A stretch of DNA of 64,000 nucleotides from Pseudoclavibacter soli DSM 23366 (GCF_000423505.1 NZ_AUIC01000004.1:310001-374000); one strand, 5' to 3'; shown: positions 1-8,197, counted from the stretch's first letter. The notes: generated by a model from the sequence alone, not told the origin. Numbers and translations: made by a program.

Positions 1-328
1 TACCCTGATTCAGGTCGACCACCTCGCCGAACCAGGCGGGAGCATCATGCAGCCCGATCTCGATGTGCTGGGTGGGAGCCTTGCCTCGGATGCGCAGAGC
101 TGCCGCGCGCTCCTTGCGTCGACGCTGCCGCGGCAGATGGTTCGAACCAATCAGCAGAAAGAGCAGAAAGCCGAAGATCGGAATGATGGTGGCTGTCAAC
201 AGCCAGGCGGTACCCGACGCTGGGGTGCGGTTACGTGGAATCACGAGCAGGGCAACCACACGGAGCACGAGATCGAAAGCGATCACCGCCCCCGAGAGAA
301 TGATCGCCAACGACGAGAGGTCGTTCAT
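1..328 (-). CDS. Cardiolipin synthase-like protein, N-terminal part (runs off window)
   Basis: Reading from the ATG at 328 gives 109 residues before the window edge. Two hydrophobic segments (about residues 5-30 and 42-63) enclose the phospholipase D N-terminal (PLDc_N) pattern: RVVALLVIPRNR, then SGTAWLL, then PIFGFLLFLLIGSNHLPR. This is the membrane anchor of bacterial cardiolipin synthases, which join two phosphatidylglycerols. The HKD catalytic motifs would lie outside the window, so PLD activity is inferred. Its frame continues from the chorismate mutase stop at 350, only 21 bases upstream, so the two are probably cotranscribed. No other in-frame start exists after that stop. Confidence 0.75.
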   Translation of the reverse strand, partial: MNDLSSLAIILSGAVIAFDLVLRVVALLVIPRNRTPASGTAWLLTATIIPIFGFLLFLLIGSNHLPRQRRRKERAAALRIRGKAPTQHIEIGLHDAPAWFGEVVDLNQG

Positions 329-349
329 CGCCGCACGCTCAGCACGCCG

Positions 350-655
350 TCATCGGTTGCGCTGGGCCGAGGCCTCGACATGATGGTGAATGACCTCGGC
401 GATGATGAAGTTCAAGAACTTCTCGGCGAATTCAGGGTCGAGGTTCGACTCGACTGCCAGAGCCTTGAGCCTGGCGATCTGGTCGCGTTCTCGATTCGGG
501 TCGGTGGCCGGCAGCCCGAGATCAGCTTTAAGGATGCCCACTTCTTTGGTGCACTTGAACCGCTCGGCCAGGATATGCACGAGCGCAGCGTCGAAATTGT
601 CGATGCTTTCACGAAGGTCGTGGAGACGTTCTGGGATCTCGGTCGGTGCAGCCAT
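350..655 (-). CDS. Chorismate mutase, AroQ type
   Basis: A 101-residue all-helical protein that converts chorismate to prephenate for phenylalanine and tyrosine. The N-terminus has the AroQ pattern LRESIDNFDAALVHILAERF, followed by a lysine (TKEVGILKADLG) and the arginine-rich stretch DPNRERDQIARL. The length fits a free-standing monofunctional mutase. The ATG at 655 is chosen because a TAGACT -10 box (663-668) lies 7 bases upstream, as for a leaderless transcript. A longer start at 703 would add 16 residues unlike the family. It is followed 21 bases later by the cardiolipin synthase-like gene. Confidence 0.85.
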   Translation of the reverse strand: MAAPTEIPERLHDLRESIDNFDAALVHILAERFKCTKEVGILKADLGLPATDPNRERDQIARLKALAVESNLDPEFAEKFLNFIIAEVIHHHVEASAQRNR

Positions 656-766
656 GCGCCCCAGTCTAAGCGACACGCATGCGAAGCTGTGGCTTTCAGG
701 CACTTTCGTTCACTTCGGCTTGCTAGCATCAGCACAGACCGACACATCTCGAGAGGGAGAGCACAG

Positions 767-1234
767 ATGGGCAAGCAGAACAAAGCGGAGAAAGCAGCTG
801 CTGCAGCATTGGAGAAGGCCGAAAAGGCCATCGCCGAGGCCAAGAAGCTCGCTGCAAAAGCCGATAAAGATGCACGCAAGCACGCTCGTCGCCTGCAAAC
901 CACGCTCGAGAAGCTGGCACAGCGCGCCCAAGAGCGACTGGCAGAGCGCAACACCGTGACGACCCCGCCAGTCAAGACGCCGAAGGCGCCGGCTGCTGCA
1001 GGCAAGGCGAAGAAGGCCCAGTCGACGACCAAATCTGAGACCAAGCCGAAGGCTGCGGCCAAGCCAGCCACCGCATCCGAGCCGAAGAAGGCTGCAAAGC
1101 CTGCCGCCCAACAACCGGCCGGCGACGACCTCAGCGCGCTGACGGTGCCTGCTCTGCGTGCTCGTGCCAAGGCGGCCGGCCTCACCGGCTACTCACGACT
1201 CACCAAGCAGCAGCTGATCGACGCGCTGCGCTAG
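767..1234 (+). CDS. Lysine/alanine-rich protein with C-terminal Rho-N/SAP-like domain
   Basis: A 155-residue basic protein. Residues 1-65 form a charged Ala/Lys/Glu helix, probably a coiled coil. Residues 66-118 are a low-complexity Lys/Ala/Pro linker resembling histone-H1-like tails. The last 35 residues (LSALTVPALRARAKAAGL, then YSRLTKQQLIDAL) match the helix-extended-helix of the Rho N-terminal/SAP/LEM-like fold, which binds nucleic acid. The ATG at 767 has a strong GAGAGGGAG ribosome site; the frame stays open far upstream, but that part opposes the chorismate mutase and cardiolipin synthase genes. Function is unknown; a DNA- or RNA-binding architectural role is inferred. Confidence 0.7.
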   Translation: MGKQNKAEKAAAAALEKAEKAIAEAKKLAAKADKDARKHARRLQTTLEKLAQRAQERLAERNTVTTPPVKTPKAPAAAGKAKKAQSTTKSETKPKAAAKPATASEPKKAAKPAAQQPAGDDLSALTVPALRARAKAAGLTGYSRLTKQQLIDALR

Positions 1235-1250
1235 CGGCTGCGGGCCTCTC

Positions 1251-1916
1251 TCAGCGCCGCAGCCGACGCCGTGAGAGGCCGTTGCCGAGCCCCTGCACCA
1301 CCTGCACGATCACCACGATGACCAACACTGTCGTCCAGGTAATCACCCAGTTGAACTGGCGGTAGCCATACTGAATGGCGTAGTCGCCGAGCCCGCCCGC
1401 ACCGAGCACGCCGGCAATTGCCGACATGTCTATGATCGCCACAAAGGCGAAGGTGTAGCCGAGAATCAGTGACCCCAAGGCCTCGGGAATCAACACTGAC
1501 CAGATGATGCGCGGCAGACTCGCGCCCATGGCTCGTGCTGCCTCGATCACGCCGGGGTTGACTGACAGCAGGTTCTGTTCGACCAGTCGTGCGATACCAA
1601 ACGAGGCTGCGATGACCATCGCGAAGGTCGCCGCTTTGATGCCGATGCCGATGCCGACCACCGCACGAGCCAGCGGCTGCACTGCCGCGATGAAGATCAC
1701 GAACGGAATAGGTCGGAAGAAGTTCACCACCACATTGATGATCTCGAAGACGACGCGATTCTGCAGCAGATTGCCTCGTCTGGTCAGATACAGCGCCATA
1801 CCGAGGATGAACCCGAACACCCCACCGAGCGCCAGCGCGATGGTGACCATGTAAAAGGTCTCGCCAGTTGCCTCAATCAGCTGTGGAACCACCCGGCTCC
1901 AATCGACGTCCTGCAT
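1251..1916 (-). CDS. metI: Methionine ABC transporter permease MetI
   Basis: Membrane subunit of the MetNIQ importer for D/L-methionine. The 221 residues hold about five hydrophobic helices and the inner-membrane EAA loop at residues 125-146 (EAARAMGASLPRIIWSVLIP), which docks on the ATPase. MetI-type landmarks include FFRPIPFVIFI and AGVLGAGGLGDYAIQYGYR. The ATG overlaps the metN stop as ATGA, indicating translational coupling. The 3' end faces the Rho-N-type gene with only 16 bases between stops. Confidence 0.93.
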   Translation of the reverse strand: MQDVDWSRVVPQLIEATGETFYMVTIALALGGVFGFILGMALYLTRRGNLLQNRVVFEIINVVVNFFRPIPFVIFIAAVQPLARAVVGIGIGIKAATFAMVIAASFGIARLVEQNLLSVNPGVIEAARAMGASLPRIIWSVLIPEALGSLILGYTFAFVAIIDMSAIAGVLGAGGLGDYAIQYGYRQFNWVITWTTVLVIVVIVQVVQGLGNGLSRRRLRR

Positions 1917-2950
1917 CAGCGCACCTCGTCAATGTCGTCGCCCACCAATTCGGCGAACACCTGATCGACCGCTTGGTCTGGGCCAGTGACTTCATAGAGC
2001 AGGTAGCCGAAACCTCTGCCCCGAACCGTTGAGACACCGCCATAGACCAGCTCGATGATCGCATCGGGTCTGCGTGCGACCGCCTGCTCGATACGAGATT
2101 GCACATCGTTGGTTTCGAGCACGCGTGCGCTCAGCAGACGGCCGGGGTGCCGCGAGCGCAGCTCATCGAACTCGCCATCGCCGGGTACTTGCCGCACCAG
2201 CGTGTGCAAGAACCGCTTGGTGACCTCGGACTGCGGGTTCGAGAAGGTCTCGTAGACCGGTCCCTGCTCGACGATGACACCGTTCTCCATCACGACCACG
2301 TGATCGGCGAGCGCACGCACCACGTCCATCTCGTGGGTGATGATGAGGATGGTGACCCCGAGGTCGCGATTGACTCGCCGCAACACGGCAAGCACTTCTT
2401 CGGTCGTCTCAGGGTCAAGTGCGCTGGTTGCCTCGTCGGCGAGCAGTATGCGTGGCGAGGTCGCCAGAGCCCGTGCAATGCCGACCCGCTGCTTCTGGCC
2501 GCCCGAGAGCTGCTCGGGGTAGTTCTTTGCCCGATCGGAGAGGCCGACGAACTCCAGCAGCTCGGTGACCCGCCGCACTCGTTCAGCCTTCGGCACACCG
2601 GCTATGCGCAGGGGAAACTCCACATTTTTGAACACGGTTTTTGACTCGAGCAGATTGAACTGCTGAAAAATCATGCCGATGTCACGACGAGCGGCACGCA
2701 GTTGCCGCTCTCGCAGTGCAGTGATCTCTCGACCGTCGACCACGATGCGACCACTGGTCGCCGGCTCAAGCGCATTGACCAGTCGCACCAGCGTGCTCTT
2801 GCCCGCGCCAGAGTACCCGATGATGGCCGTCACGCTACCTTCGGCGATCTCAAGTGAAGCATCGTCGACAGCCACGACGGTTCTTCCCCGCTGGCCGCGA
2901 CCAGGTACAGGGTAGGTCTTCGTGACTCCGTCAAGTGTGATCAGCGCCAT
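1916..2950 (-). CDS. metN: Methionine ABC transporter ATP-binding protein MetN
   Basis: Cytoplasmic ATPase of the methionine importer, 344 residues. Walker A GYSGAGKST is near residues 45-53, the LSGGQ signature near 148-152 and Walker B ILLADE near 168-173. The C-terminal ~80 residues form the NIL domain, which in characterised MetN proteins binds methionine and inhibits transport when internal methionine is high. The ATG at 2950 (MALITLDGV) is preferred over an upstream start at 2995 because the family begins at this strand. An intergenic hairpin separates it from metQ. Confidence 0.95.
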   Translation of the reverse strand: MALITLDGVTKTYPVPGRGQRGRTVVAVDDASLEIAEGSVTAIIGYSGAGKSTLVRLVNALEPATSGRIVVDGREITALRERQLRAARRDIGMIFQQFNLLESKTVFKNVEFPLRIAGVPKAERVRRVTELLEFVGLSDRAKNYPEQLSGGQKQRVGIARALATSPRILLADEATSALDPETTEEVLAVLRRVNRDLGVTILIITHEMDVVRALADHVVVMENGVIVEQGPVYETFSNPQSEVTKRFLHTLVRQVPGDGEFDELRSRHPGRLLSARVLETNDVQSRIEQAVARRPDAIIELVYGGVSTVRGRGFGYLLYEVTGPDQAVDQVFAELVGDDIDEVR

Positions 2951-2997
2951 GTTCGTCCGTTCGTCATCGTGTGCGCCTTCGGTGGTCGGCACCACAG

Positions 2998-3040
2998 CGA
3001 AGGGCCCGGCTGGGAGGCCTGCTCCCCACCGAGCCCTTCG
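2998..3040 (-). terminator. Intergenic hairpin between metQ and metN
   Basis: Outer arms CGAAGGGC (2998-3005) and GCCCTTCG (3033-3040) pair perfectly over 8 bp. A second short pairing (GGGAG with CTCCC, 3012-3026) sits inside. No U-tract follows on the minus strand, so full termination is unlikely. It is better read as a stabilising or attenuating element that lets the binding protein gene be expressed above metN and metI. Confidence 0.5.
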
Positions 3041-3065
3041 TGCATGGTACCGCGTTGTCTTCAGA

Positions 3066-3965
3066 TCAAGCCGAGGCTTTGAGCGCCTCGGTCGTGGTCT
3101 TCAGCAGATCTTGCAGATCGCTGGCCGACTCCACAACTGGAATCGCGGTATTGCCTGAGGACTCCTGCAGCCCCTGCTGCACCTCAGCGTTGTCTTGGAA
3201 GATCTTGACGAGCTTCAGATAGGTCTCGTTGTCTTTGTCTTCGGCGCGCGAGACGAAGATGTTGATGTAGGGCTGAGCCGTGGCAGCGCTCGGGTCGTCT
3301 TTGGCGATGGGGTCGCCGCCGTCAGGGAACGCATTCTTGACATAGTCGTTGTTGATCACAGAACCAGCGACGTCATCGAGACCGTTGGCCGTCTGATCAG
3401 CCGAGACCTCGGTGACCTTCACCTTCGAGGCGCCTTCGTCGATGTCATCGAGCGTAGAAGTGGGCGTGCCGCCATCAGTCAGCGTGATCAGCCCAGCGCT
3501 CTGCAGCACGCCGAGCGCACGCGCACGGTTGGTGTCATCGTTGGGCACGAGGATGGTCGAGCCCTCTGGAATATCGTCGACGCTCGAGTGCTTCTTCGAG
3601 TACAGGCCCAGCGGGTAAATGGCCGTCGAGCCGATCGGGGTCAAGTCACCGTTGGCGCTCTCGTTGTACTTCGCCAGGTAGATGACGTGTTGAAACTCGT
3701 TCAGATCGAGTTCGCCCTCGGCCAGCGCCGGGTTCGGCTGCGTGTAATCGGTGAAGCCGACGATGTCGACGTAGATGCCTTCGGCCTTGGCCGCATCTTC
3801 AAAGGCGATCCACTGCGCGTCAGACTCGCCGACGACACCGATCTTCACGGGGTTGCCTTCGCTGCCCTTCGCCGAGTCTGTCGCGGTCGTGCAGCCGCCG
3901 AGCAGTGCACCGACAAGTGGTACGGCCACAGCCAGGCCAAGGATTTTCTTACTGGTGATTCTCAT
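3066..3965 (-). CDS. metQ: Methionine-binding lipoprotein MetQ
   Basis: Substrate-binding lipoprotein of the methionine importer, 299 residues. It has a basic start (MRITSKK), a hydrophobic segment and the lipobox LLGGC, so it is exported and lipid-anchored. The mature part has the NlpA/MetQ pattern: IGVVGESDAQW, DLNEFQHVIYLAKYN, GSTAIYPLGLYSKK and PNDDTNRARALGVLQSAGLI. The ATG at 3965 follows an AAAGG-like ribosome site; a start at 4040 would add 25 non-signal residues. First gene of metQNI. Confidence 0.93.
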   Translation of the reverse strand: MRITSKKILGLAVAVPLVGALLGGCTTATDSAKGSEGNPVKIGVVGESDAQWIAFEDAAKAEGIYVDIVGFTDYTQPNPALAEGELDLNEFQHVIYLAKYNESANGDLTPIGSTAIYPLGLYSKKHSSVDDIPEGSTILVPNDDTNRARALGVLQSAGLITLTDGGTPTSTLDDIDEGASKVKVTEVSADQTANGLDDVAGSVINNDYVKNAFPDGGDPIAKDDPSAATAQPYINIFVSRAEDKDNETYLKLVKIFQDNAEVQQGLQESSGNTAIPVVESASDLQDLLKTTTEALKASA

Positions 3966-4117
3966 TGGGGGCAACGCCTTTCGTTGTGCATGTTCAGCAT
4001 GCAAGTGCAGGATCCAGTGTCGAACACGCGTGTACCCCAAGACAAATCTTTCGTAACACAGATGACATATCGGGCATCATCCCCCACCTCCACCTGCGTG
4101 GGTCGACTGTCCCAATT

Positions 4118-4137
4118 CGCCAGTTGGCGCCTATCCT
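4118..4137 (+). promoter_or_regulatory. Palindrome plus -10 element before sufS
   Basis: CGCCA-GT-TGGCG (4118-4129) is a perfect inverted repeat directly upstream of TATCCT (4132-4137), a plausible -10 box about 28 bases before the sufS ATG. A protein bound here would occlude RNA polymerase. The binding regulator is unknown. Confidence 0.35.
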
Positions 4138-4165
4138 TGGGAGAGTTCACCGACGAAGGAAGCAC

Positions 4166-5455
4166 ATGACGCAGCAAGCCGTTCTGACCGCCGTGGAGAT
4201 CGCGCAGATCCGCAACGACTTCCCCATTCTCGAGCAGCAGGTCAACGGCCACGAGCTCGTCTATCTCGACTCAGGCGCCACCAGTCAGAAGCCCATCAGT
4301 GTGCTCGACGCTGTGCAGGAGTACAACGAGATGCGCAACGCCGCCGTGCATCGCGGAGCCCACACACTCGCTGCCGGCGCCACCGAGCTGTTTGAGCAGG
4401 CGCGTCAGAAAGTCGCCGCCTTCGTGGGCGCCGATGACAGTGAGATCGCCTGGACCAAAAACGCTACTGAAGCGATCAACGCCGTTGCGTACGGGTTCAT
4501 TAACGCGAGCGCCGGTCGAGGCGGCGAGGCCGCTCGCCAATTTGCTCTGCAACCTGGCGATGAGATCGTGACCACCGAGATGGAACATCACGCGAATCTC
4601 GTGCCGTGGCAAGAGGTTGCCGCACACACCGGCGCGACGCTGCGGCACATCCCGCTGACCGATGAGGGCACGCTCGATCTTGAGGCAGCACAAGCGATCA
4701 TCGGCGAACGCACCCGTGTAGTGGCCTTCACACACGTGTCAAACGTGCTGGGCACGATCAACCCGGTCGACGAGCTGGTTGCTCTGGCCCGCGGCGTCGG
4801 CGCGTACACCGTGCTCGATGCCTGCCAGTCGGCACCTCATCTCCCCCTTGACCTGCATGCGCTCGATGTCGACTTCGCAGCCTTCAGCGGGCACAAGATG
4901 CTGGCACCCACCGGCATCGGGGCGCTCTATGGCCGAGCCGAGCTGCTCGACGCACTGCCGCCATTCATTACCGGCGGCTCGATGATCACCACGGTAACGC
5001 TCGACCACACCGAGTTCATGCCTGCCCCCACCAAGTTCGAGGCGGGCACTCAGCCGGTCGCTCAGGTGGTGGGCTTCGGTGCGGCAGTCGATTACCTCTC
5101 GCATATCGGCCTGGATCGCGTGGCCGCCTGGGAGCATGAGCTCGGCCAGAGGCTGGCGGCCGGCGTTGCTGACATCGCCGGCGTTCGACTGTTGGGGCCG
5201 GCACCGGGCACTGCGCGAGCCGGCATGGTGTCATTCGATGTGGCTGGTGTGCACGCCCACGATGTCGGCCAGGTGCTCGATGACCGTGGCATCGCGGTGC
5301 GCGTGGGTCATCACTGCGCCCAACCACTGCATCGCCGCTACGGAGTGACAGCATCCACCCGCGCGAGCAGCTACCTGTATACGACCGCTGAAGAAGTCGA
5401 TGAGTTCCTCGATGCGCTCTCTGGCGTGCGGGCATACTTCGGGGTGGGCCGATGA
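4166..5455 (+). CDS. sufS: Cysteine desulfurase SufS
   Basis: PLP-dependent enzyme that takes sulfur from cysteine as a persulfide for Fe-S cluster assembly. In 429 residues, the PLP lysine is K244 (SGHKMLAPTG), the PLP-phosphate histidine region is TEMEHHAN (137-144), and the catalytic cysteine is C384 in the type II loop VRVGHHCAQPLHRRYG. The ATG at 4166 has a GAAGGAAGC ribosome site. It overlaps sufU by 4 bases (ATGA), giving the Gram-positive SufS-SufU pair. No sufB, sufC or sufD is present in this window. The divergent neighbour is the methionine importer. Confidence 0.92.
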   Translation: MTQQAVLTAVEIAQIRNDFPILEQQVNGHELVYLDSGATSQKPISVLDAVQEYNEMRNAAVHRGAHTLAAGATELFEQARQKVAAFVGADDSEIAWTKNATEAINAVAYGFINASAGRGGEAARQFALQPGDEIVTTEMEHHANLVPWQEVAAHTGATLRHIPLTDEGTLDLEAAQAIIGERTRVVAFTHVSNVLGTINPVDELVALARGVGAYTVLDACQSAPHLPLDLHALDVDFAAFSGHKMLAPTGIGALYGRAELLDALPPFITGGSMITTVTLDHTEFMPAPTKFEAGTQPVAQVVGFGAAVDYLSHIGLDRVAAWEHELGQRLAAGVADIAGVRLLGPAPGTARAGMVSFDVAGVHAHDVGQVLDDRGIAVRVGHHCAQPLHRRYGVTASTRASSYLYTTAEEVDEFLDALSGVRAYFGVGR

Positions 5456-5904
5456 GCGCCCTCCACCAGCTGTATCAAACCGTCATCATCGAACAGGCGC
5501 GTGAGCGTCAGGGCGGTGGTGAATATGCCGGTCATACATGGAACGGGCACTCGCACCAGGTGAATCCCACCTGCGGCGACGAGATCACGCTTGGCGTCGA
5601 GCTCGATGACTCCGGGCGCATTGCGCGAGTGGGCTGGGAAGGCGACGGTTGCTCGATTTCCATGGCCAGTGCATCCCTGCTCACTGAGCTGGCCCAAGGC
5701 CTGACTGTCGACGAGGCCCTCGAACGGGTGGCTGAGTTTCGTGAGGTGATGCATTCACGCGGTCGCCTCGAACCCGACGAGGAGCGTTTCGGTGACGCCG
5801 TTGCGCTAGGCGGCGTCAGCCGCTACGTCATGCGCGTCAAATGCGCCATGCTCAGCTGGGTGGCGCTTGAAGACTCGCTGCGTCGTAGTGCCGCCGACCG
5901 TTGA
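5452..5904 (+). CDS. sufU: SufU zinc-dependent sulfurtransferase
   Basis: A 150-residue IscU-like protein. C41, D43, C67 and C131 match the SufU zinc site (NPTCGDEITL, GDGCSISMASAS, RVKCAMLSW). The insertion between the second and third ligands, typical of SufU and absent in IscU, is present (EVMHSRGRLEPDEERFGD). In characterised systems SufU receives the persulfide from SufS and passes it on. Translation is coupled to sufS by an ATGA overlap. Confidence 0.92.
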   Translation: MSALHQLYQTVIIEQARERQGGGEYAGHTWNGHSHQVNPTCGDEITLGVELDDSGRIARVGWEGDGCSISMASASLLTELAQGLTVDEALERVAEFREVMHSRGRLEPDEERFGDAVALGGVSRYVMRVKCAMLSWVALEDSLRRSAADR

Positions 5905-5950
5905 CCTGCCCCGTGCACGCTTCCCCCAGAGACTCTGAGGAGAGACTTCA

Positions 5951-6604
5951 ATGACCGCTGACGAGATCATCAACATCGTCTATCTCGTGGGCATCAGCTC
6001 ATTCGCGGTGAGCGGCGTGATCGCCGCAGCCCGTGCCGAGCTCGACTTCTTCGGTGCGCTGTTGGTTGGGCTGCTGTGCGCTGTCGGGGGCGGCACGCTG
6101 CGCGAGACGCTGCTGGGCAACACCCCGGTCTACTGGATGCACAATCGCGTGATCCTGCCTACGGTGCTGACGGTCGCGGTGATCGCCTTCATACTCGTTC
6201 GCTACCTGGTGATTCCGCGGTGGCTGCTCGAACTCACCGACATCGCCGGTTTGGCGATCGTCACTGTGATTGGGGCGAAGGCGGCCATCGCCGCGCAAGC
6301 CACTGCCCCCGCGGTGTGGGTGCTCGCAGTGCTCACCGGTGTCACCGGTGAGATCATTCGCGATCTGCTGGTGAACCAGTCGCCGCCGACTTTGCTGGTG
6401 CGCGAAATCTATGCTGCTGCCTCGTTCGTGGGTGCCGTTGTGTACTGGGGCCATCATCGGCTCGGGGGCGACGACCTCTCAGGCACGATCATTGCGGTGA
6501 CGGTGATCGCCGTGATCCGTGTGCTGGCGATCTGGCGCGGCTGGCACCTGCCGAAGGCTCGACTGCGTCTGCAACCGCACTCGAGCCTCGCAGACGAGCT
6601 CTGA
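5951..6604 (+). CDS. TRIC-type (UPF0126) membrane protein
   Basis: A 217-residue protein with about seven hydrophobic helices in two pseudo-repeats, each carrying a glycine-rich motif followed by acidic and arginine residues: GGGTLRETLLG near 49-59 and GVTGEIIRDLLV near 129-140. This is the pattern of prokaryotic TRIC cation channels. Monovalent cation flux is the family property; the physiological role is not known. The ATG at 5951 follows a GAGGAGAG ribosome site. The gene ends in a bidirectional terminator shared with the FKBP gene. Confidence 0.8.
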   Translation: MTADEIINIVYLVGISSFAVSGVIAAARAELDFFGALLVGLLCAVGGGTLRETLLGNTPVYWMHNRVILPTVLTVAVIAFILVRYLVIPRWLLELTDIAGLAIVTVIGAKAAIAAQATAPAVWVLAVLTGVTGEIIRDLLVNQSPPTLLVREIYAAASFVGAVVYWGHHRLGGDDLSGTIIAVTVIAVIRVLAIWRGWHLPKARLRLQPHSSLADEL

Positions 6605-6617
6605 GCGCCGCCAGACG

Positions 6618-6655
6618 ACGATGGGCCCGACCTTAACAGTCGAGCCCATCGTTTC
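6618..6655. terminator. Bidirectional terminator between TRIC and FKBP genes
   Basis: CGATGGGC (6619-6626) pairs with GCCCATCG (6644-6651). After one mismatch a further 4 bp pair, leaving a 7-base loop. The plus strand continues TTTCT. It lies between convergent stops at 6604 and 6672, so it can serve both genes. Confidence 0.65.
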
Positions 6656-6671
6656 TGCAGGTTTTCTCGAA

Positions 6672-7040
6672 TCAGCTCACACCGAGCAGGTCGATCACGA
6701 AGATCAGGGTCTGGCCGCTCAGAGGATGCCCGGTGCCGGCTGGCCCGTAGGCCAGATGTGGCGGCACGGTCAGCTTGCGTCGACCGCCGACCTTCATGCC
6801 GGGAATACCCACCTGCCAGCCCTTGATCAGGTTCTTCAGCGGGAAGTTGATCGACTCGCCGCGGCTCCAAGATGAGTCGAACTCTTCGCCCGACTCGAAG
6901 CCGACGCCCAAGTAGTGCACGTCAACGGTGGAGTTCGCGGTCGCCTCGGCGCCGTCACCGATGACGATGTCTTCAATCTCGAGGCTCTCCGGAGCTGGAC
7001 CGGTCGGGAATTCGATCTCTGGTTTGGTCAGTTCAGTCAT
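6672..7040 (-). CDS. FKBP-type peptidyl-prolyl cis-trans isomerase
   Basis: A 122-residue cytoplasmic isomerase without a signal peptide. FKBP landmarks in order are VDVHYLGVGFESGEEFDSSW, then GESINFPL, GWQVGIPGMKVGGRRKLTVP and LAYGPAG, with VIDLL near the end. It catalyses prolyl isomerisation in protein folding. TAGGCT (7048-7053) lies 7 bases before the ATG, so the transcript is probably leaderless and the gene monocistronic. Confidence 0.92.
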   Translation of the reverse strand: MTELTKPEIEFPTGPAPESLEIEDIVIGDGAEATANSTVDVHYLGVGFESGEEFDSSWSRGESINFPLKNLIKGWQVGIPGMKVGGRRKLTVPPHLAYGPAGTGHPLSGQTLIFVIDLLGVS

Positions 7041-7070
7041 GGCAGCGAGCCTATCTCACACTGGTCATGC

Positions 7071-7970
7071 TCAGTGGGCAGGCTCGCCCGGCAGCGATCG
7101 ACGAGTCGCGGAAATGCCCAGCAACACCAATGCCACGGCGATGAGACCGTAGACAGCGATGTCGGCCGGAGTCGGGCGCTCACCAAGAAGCAGTGCGGCC
7201 ACGAAGAGCAGCATCGGCTCCAGATAGCTCAGCAGTCCAAACACGGTGAGCGACAGCTGCGTGCTGGCGAGGATGTATGCCATCATCGCCACCCCGCTCA
7301 GCACACCCAGAACGAGCAGACTCCACCAGACGCCGCTGCCGACCTGCGACAGTACAGCGCCGACTTGTGGAGTGATCAGCACGAACACGGCGAGAGGTGA
7401 GGCCACAATCATTTCAAGCCAGAACATGGTGACATCATCGAGCCGCCAAGCTCGACGCATGGCGAAATAGACGGGGTAGACAAAGCCGATCATGGCCGTC
7501 ACCCACGAAATTCCTCCGCTGAACACCACCTGCAGCCCGACCGCGACGAAGGCACAGACCACTGCGCCGAGCTGCCAGATATTTATCTGGTCGTGAAAGA
7601 TCACTCGCCCCACCAACACCATCATCAGCGGCATCAGAAAGTAGCCCAGAGAGACGTCAAGGGCATGACCATGCATGGCACCCCAAATGAACACCCACAG
7701 CTGGGACGTCACTATGCCCGAGCAGAACAGCAGCACGAGCAGCCCAGCGACGGGATGCGCCCTGAAGCGACGCAGTAACGCAACCAGGTCATCCCACCGC
7801 CGGGTAAAGGTAAAAAACACCGCCATCAGCACGATGATGCAGACGATGCGCCATGAAGTGACCTGTTCGGCGGTGAGCGGAGCCAGAGCAGCAGTGAGAA
7901 GTGTCGTGAGCCCGAACATGACCGAGGCCGAGACTGAGGCGATGACCCCGACTCTCGCATTTCGGCGCAT
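7071..7970 (-). CDS. EamA/DMT-family permease (RarD-like)
   Basis: A 299-residue membrane protein with about ten hydrophobic helices and the two EamA half-repeats. RarD-like features are GVIASVSASVMFG at the start, the conserved E-x-x-WR region (AEQVTSWRIVC), SLGYFLMPLMMVLVGR and SYLEPMLLFVAALLLGERP. Substrate cannot be told; relatives export amino acids or metabolites, and RarD is linked to chloramphenicol resistance. The ATG at 7970 has an AAGGAG ribosome site. Located between the FKBP gene and tRNA-Glu. Confidence 0.82.
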   Translation of the reverse strand: MRRNARVGVIASVSASVMFGLTTLLTAALAPLTAEQVTSWRIVCIIVLMAVFFTFTRRWDDLVALLRRFRAHPVAGLLVLLFCSGIVTSQLWVFIWGAMHGHALDVSLGYFLMPLMMVLVGRVIFHDQINIWQLGAVVCAFVAVGLQVVFSGGISWVTAMIGFVYPVYFAMRRAWRLDDVTMFWLEMIVASPLAVFVLITPQVGAVLSQVGSGVWWSLLVLGVLSGVAMMAYILASTQLSLTVFGLLSYLEPMLLFVAALLLGERPTPADIAVYGLIAVALVLLGISATRRSLPGEPAH

Positions 7971-8015
7971 CAGGGCTCCTTCTGCGGCATAAGGAACTGT
8001 GCAGGCAGATATGCG

Positions 8016-8042
8016 AAAACCCCCGAAACAACCGAGGGTTTT
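8016..8042 (-). terminator. Rho-independent terminator of tRNA-Glu
   Basis: On the minus strand AAAACCCTCG pairs with CGGGGGTTTT (10 bp with one G-U) around a 7-base loop, ending in a T-run. It begins 9 bases downstream of the tRNA 3' end and directly precedes the permease gene. Confidence 0.85.
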
Positions 8043-8050
8043 CAGTGTTG

Positions 8051-8123
8051 TGACCCCAGCGGGATTTGAACCCGCGTTACCGCCGTGAGAGGGCGATGTC
8101 CTAGGCCGCTAGACGATGGGGCC
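8051..8123 (-). tRNA. tRNA-Glu (anticodon CTC)
   Basis: The reverse complement folds as a 73-nt cloverleaf: acceptor GGCCCCA pairs with TGGGGTC plus discriminator A, the anticodon loop is CCCTCTCAC with CTC, and the T-loop is GTTCAAATC. No 3' CCA is encoded. A strong terminator follows. Confidence 0.95.
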
Positions 8124-8197
8124 GAAAAGCAACCAGATAAGTATTACACAACCTCGGGGCACAAGGCCAATCGAGCCAGACCGGCGTGTCGTTCGTT

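Noticed and set aside
47-766. Open frame continuing upstream of the Rho-N/SAP-type gene, and other plus-strand frames over 1-700
   Set aside because: They oppose the chorismate mutase and cardiolipin synthase-like genes, have no family signature, and the ATG at 767 has a clear ribosome site.
1243-1280. GGCCTCTC/GAGAGGCC inverted repeat as a terminator between the Rho-N-type gene and metI
   Set aside because: Loop of 22 bases, no T-run, and the right arm lies inside metI coding sequence.
3966-4165. Possible SAM or other methionine riboswitch before metQ
   Set aside because: I could not fold the 200-base spacer into any known S-box, SAM-II or T-box pattern.
3195-4169. 324-codon plus-strand frame opposite metQ
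   Set aside because: Shadow of the MetQ lipoprotein gene; no domain, and it runs into the sufS start.
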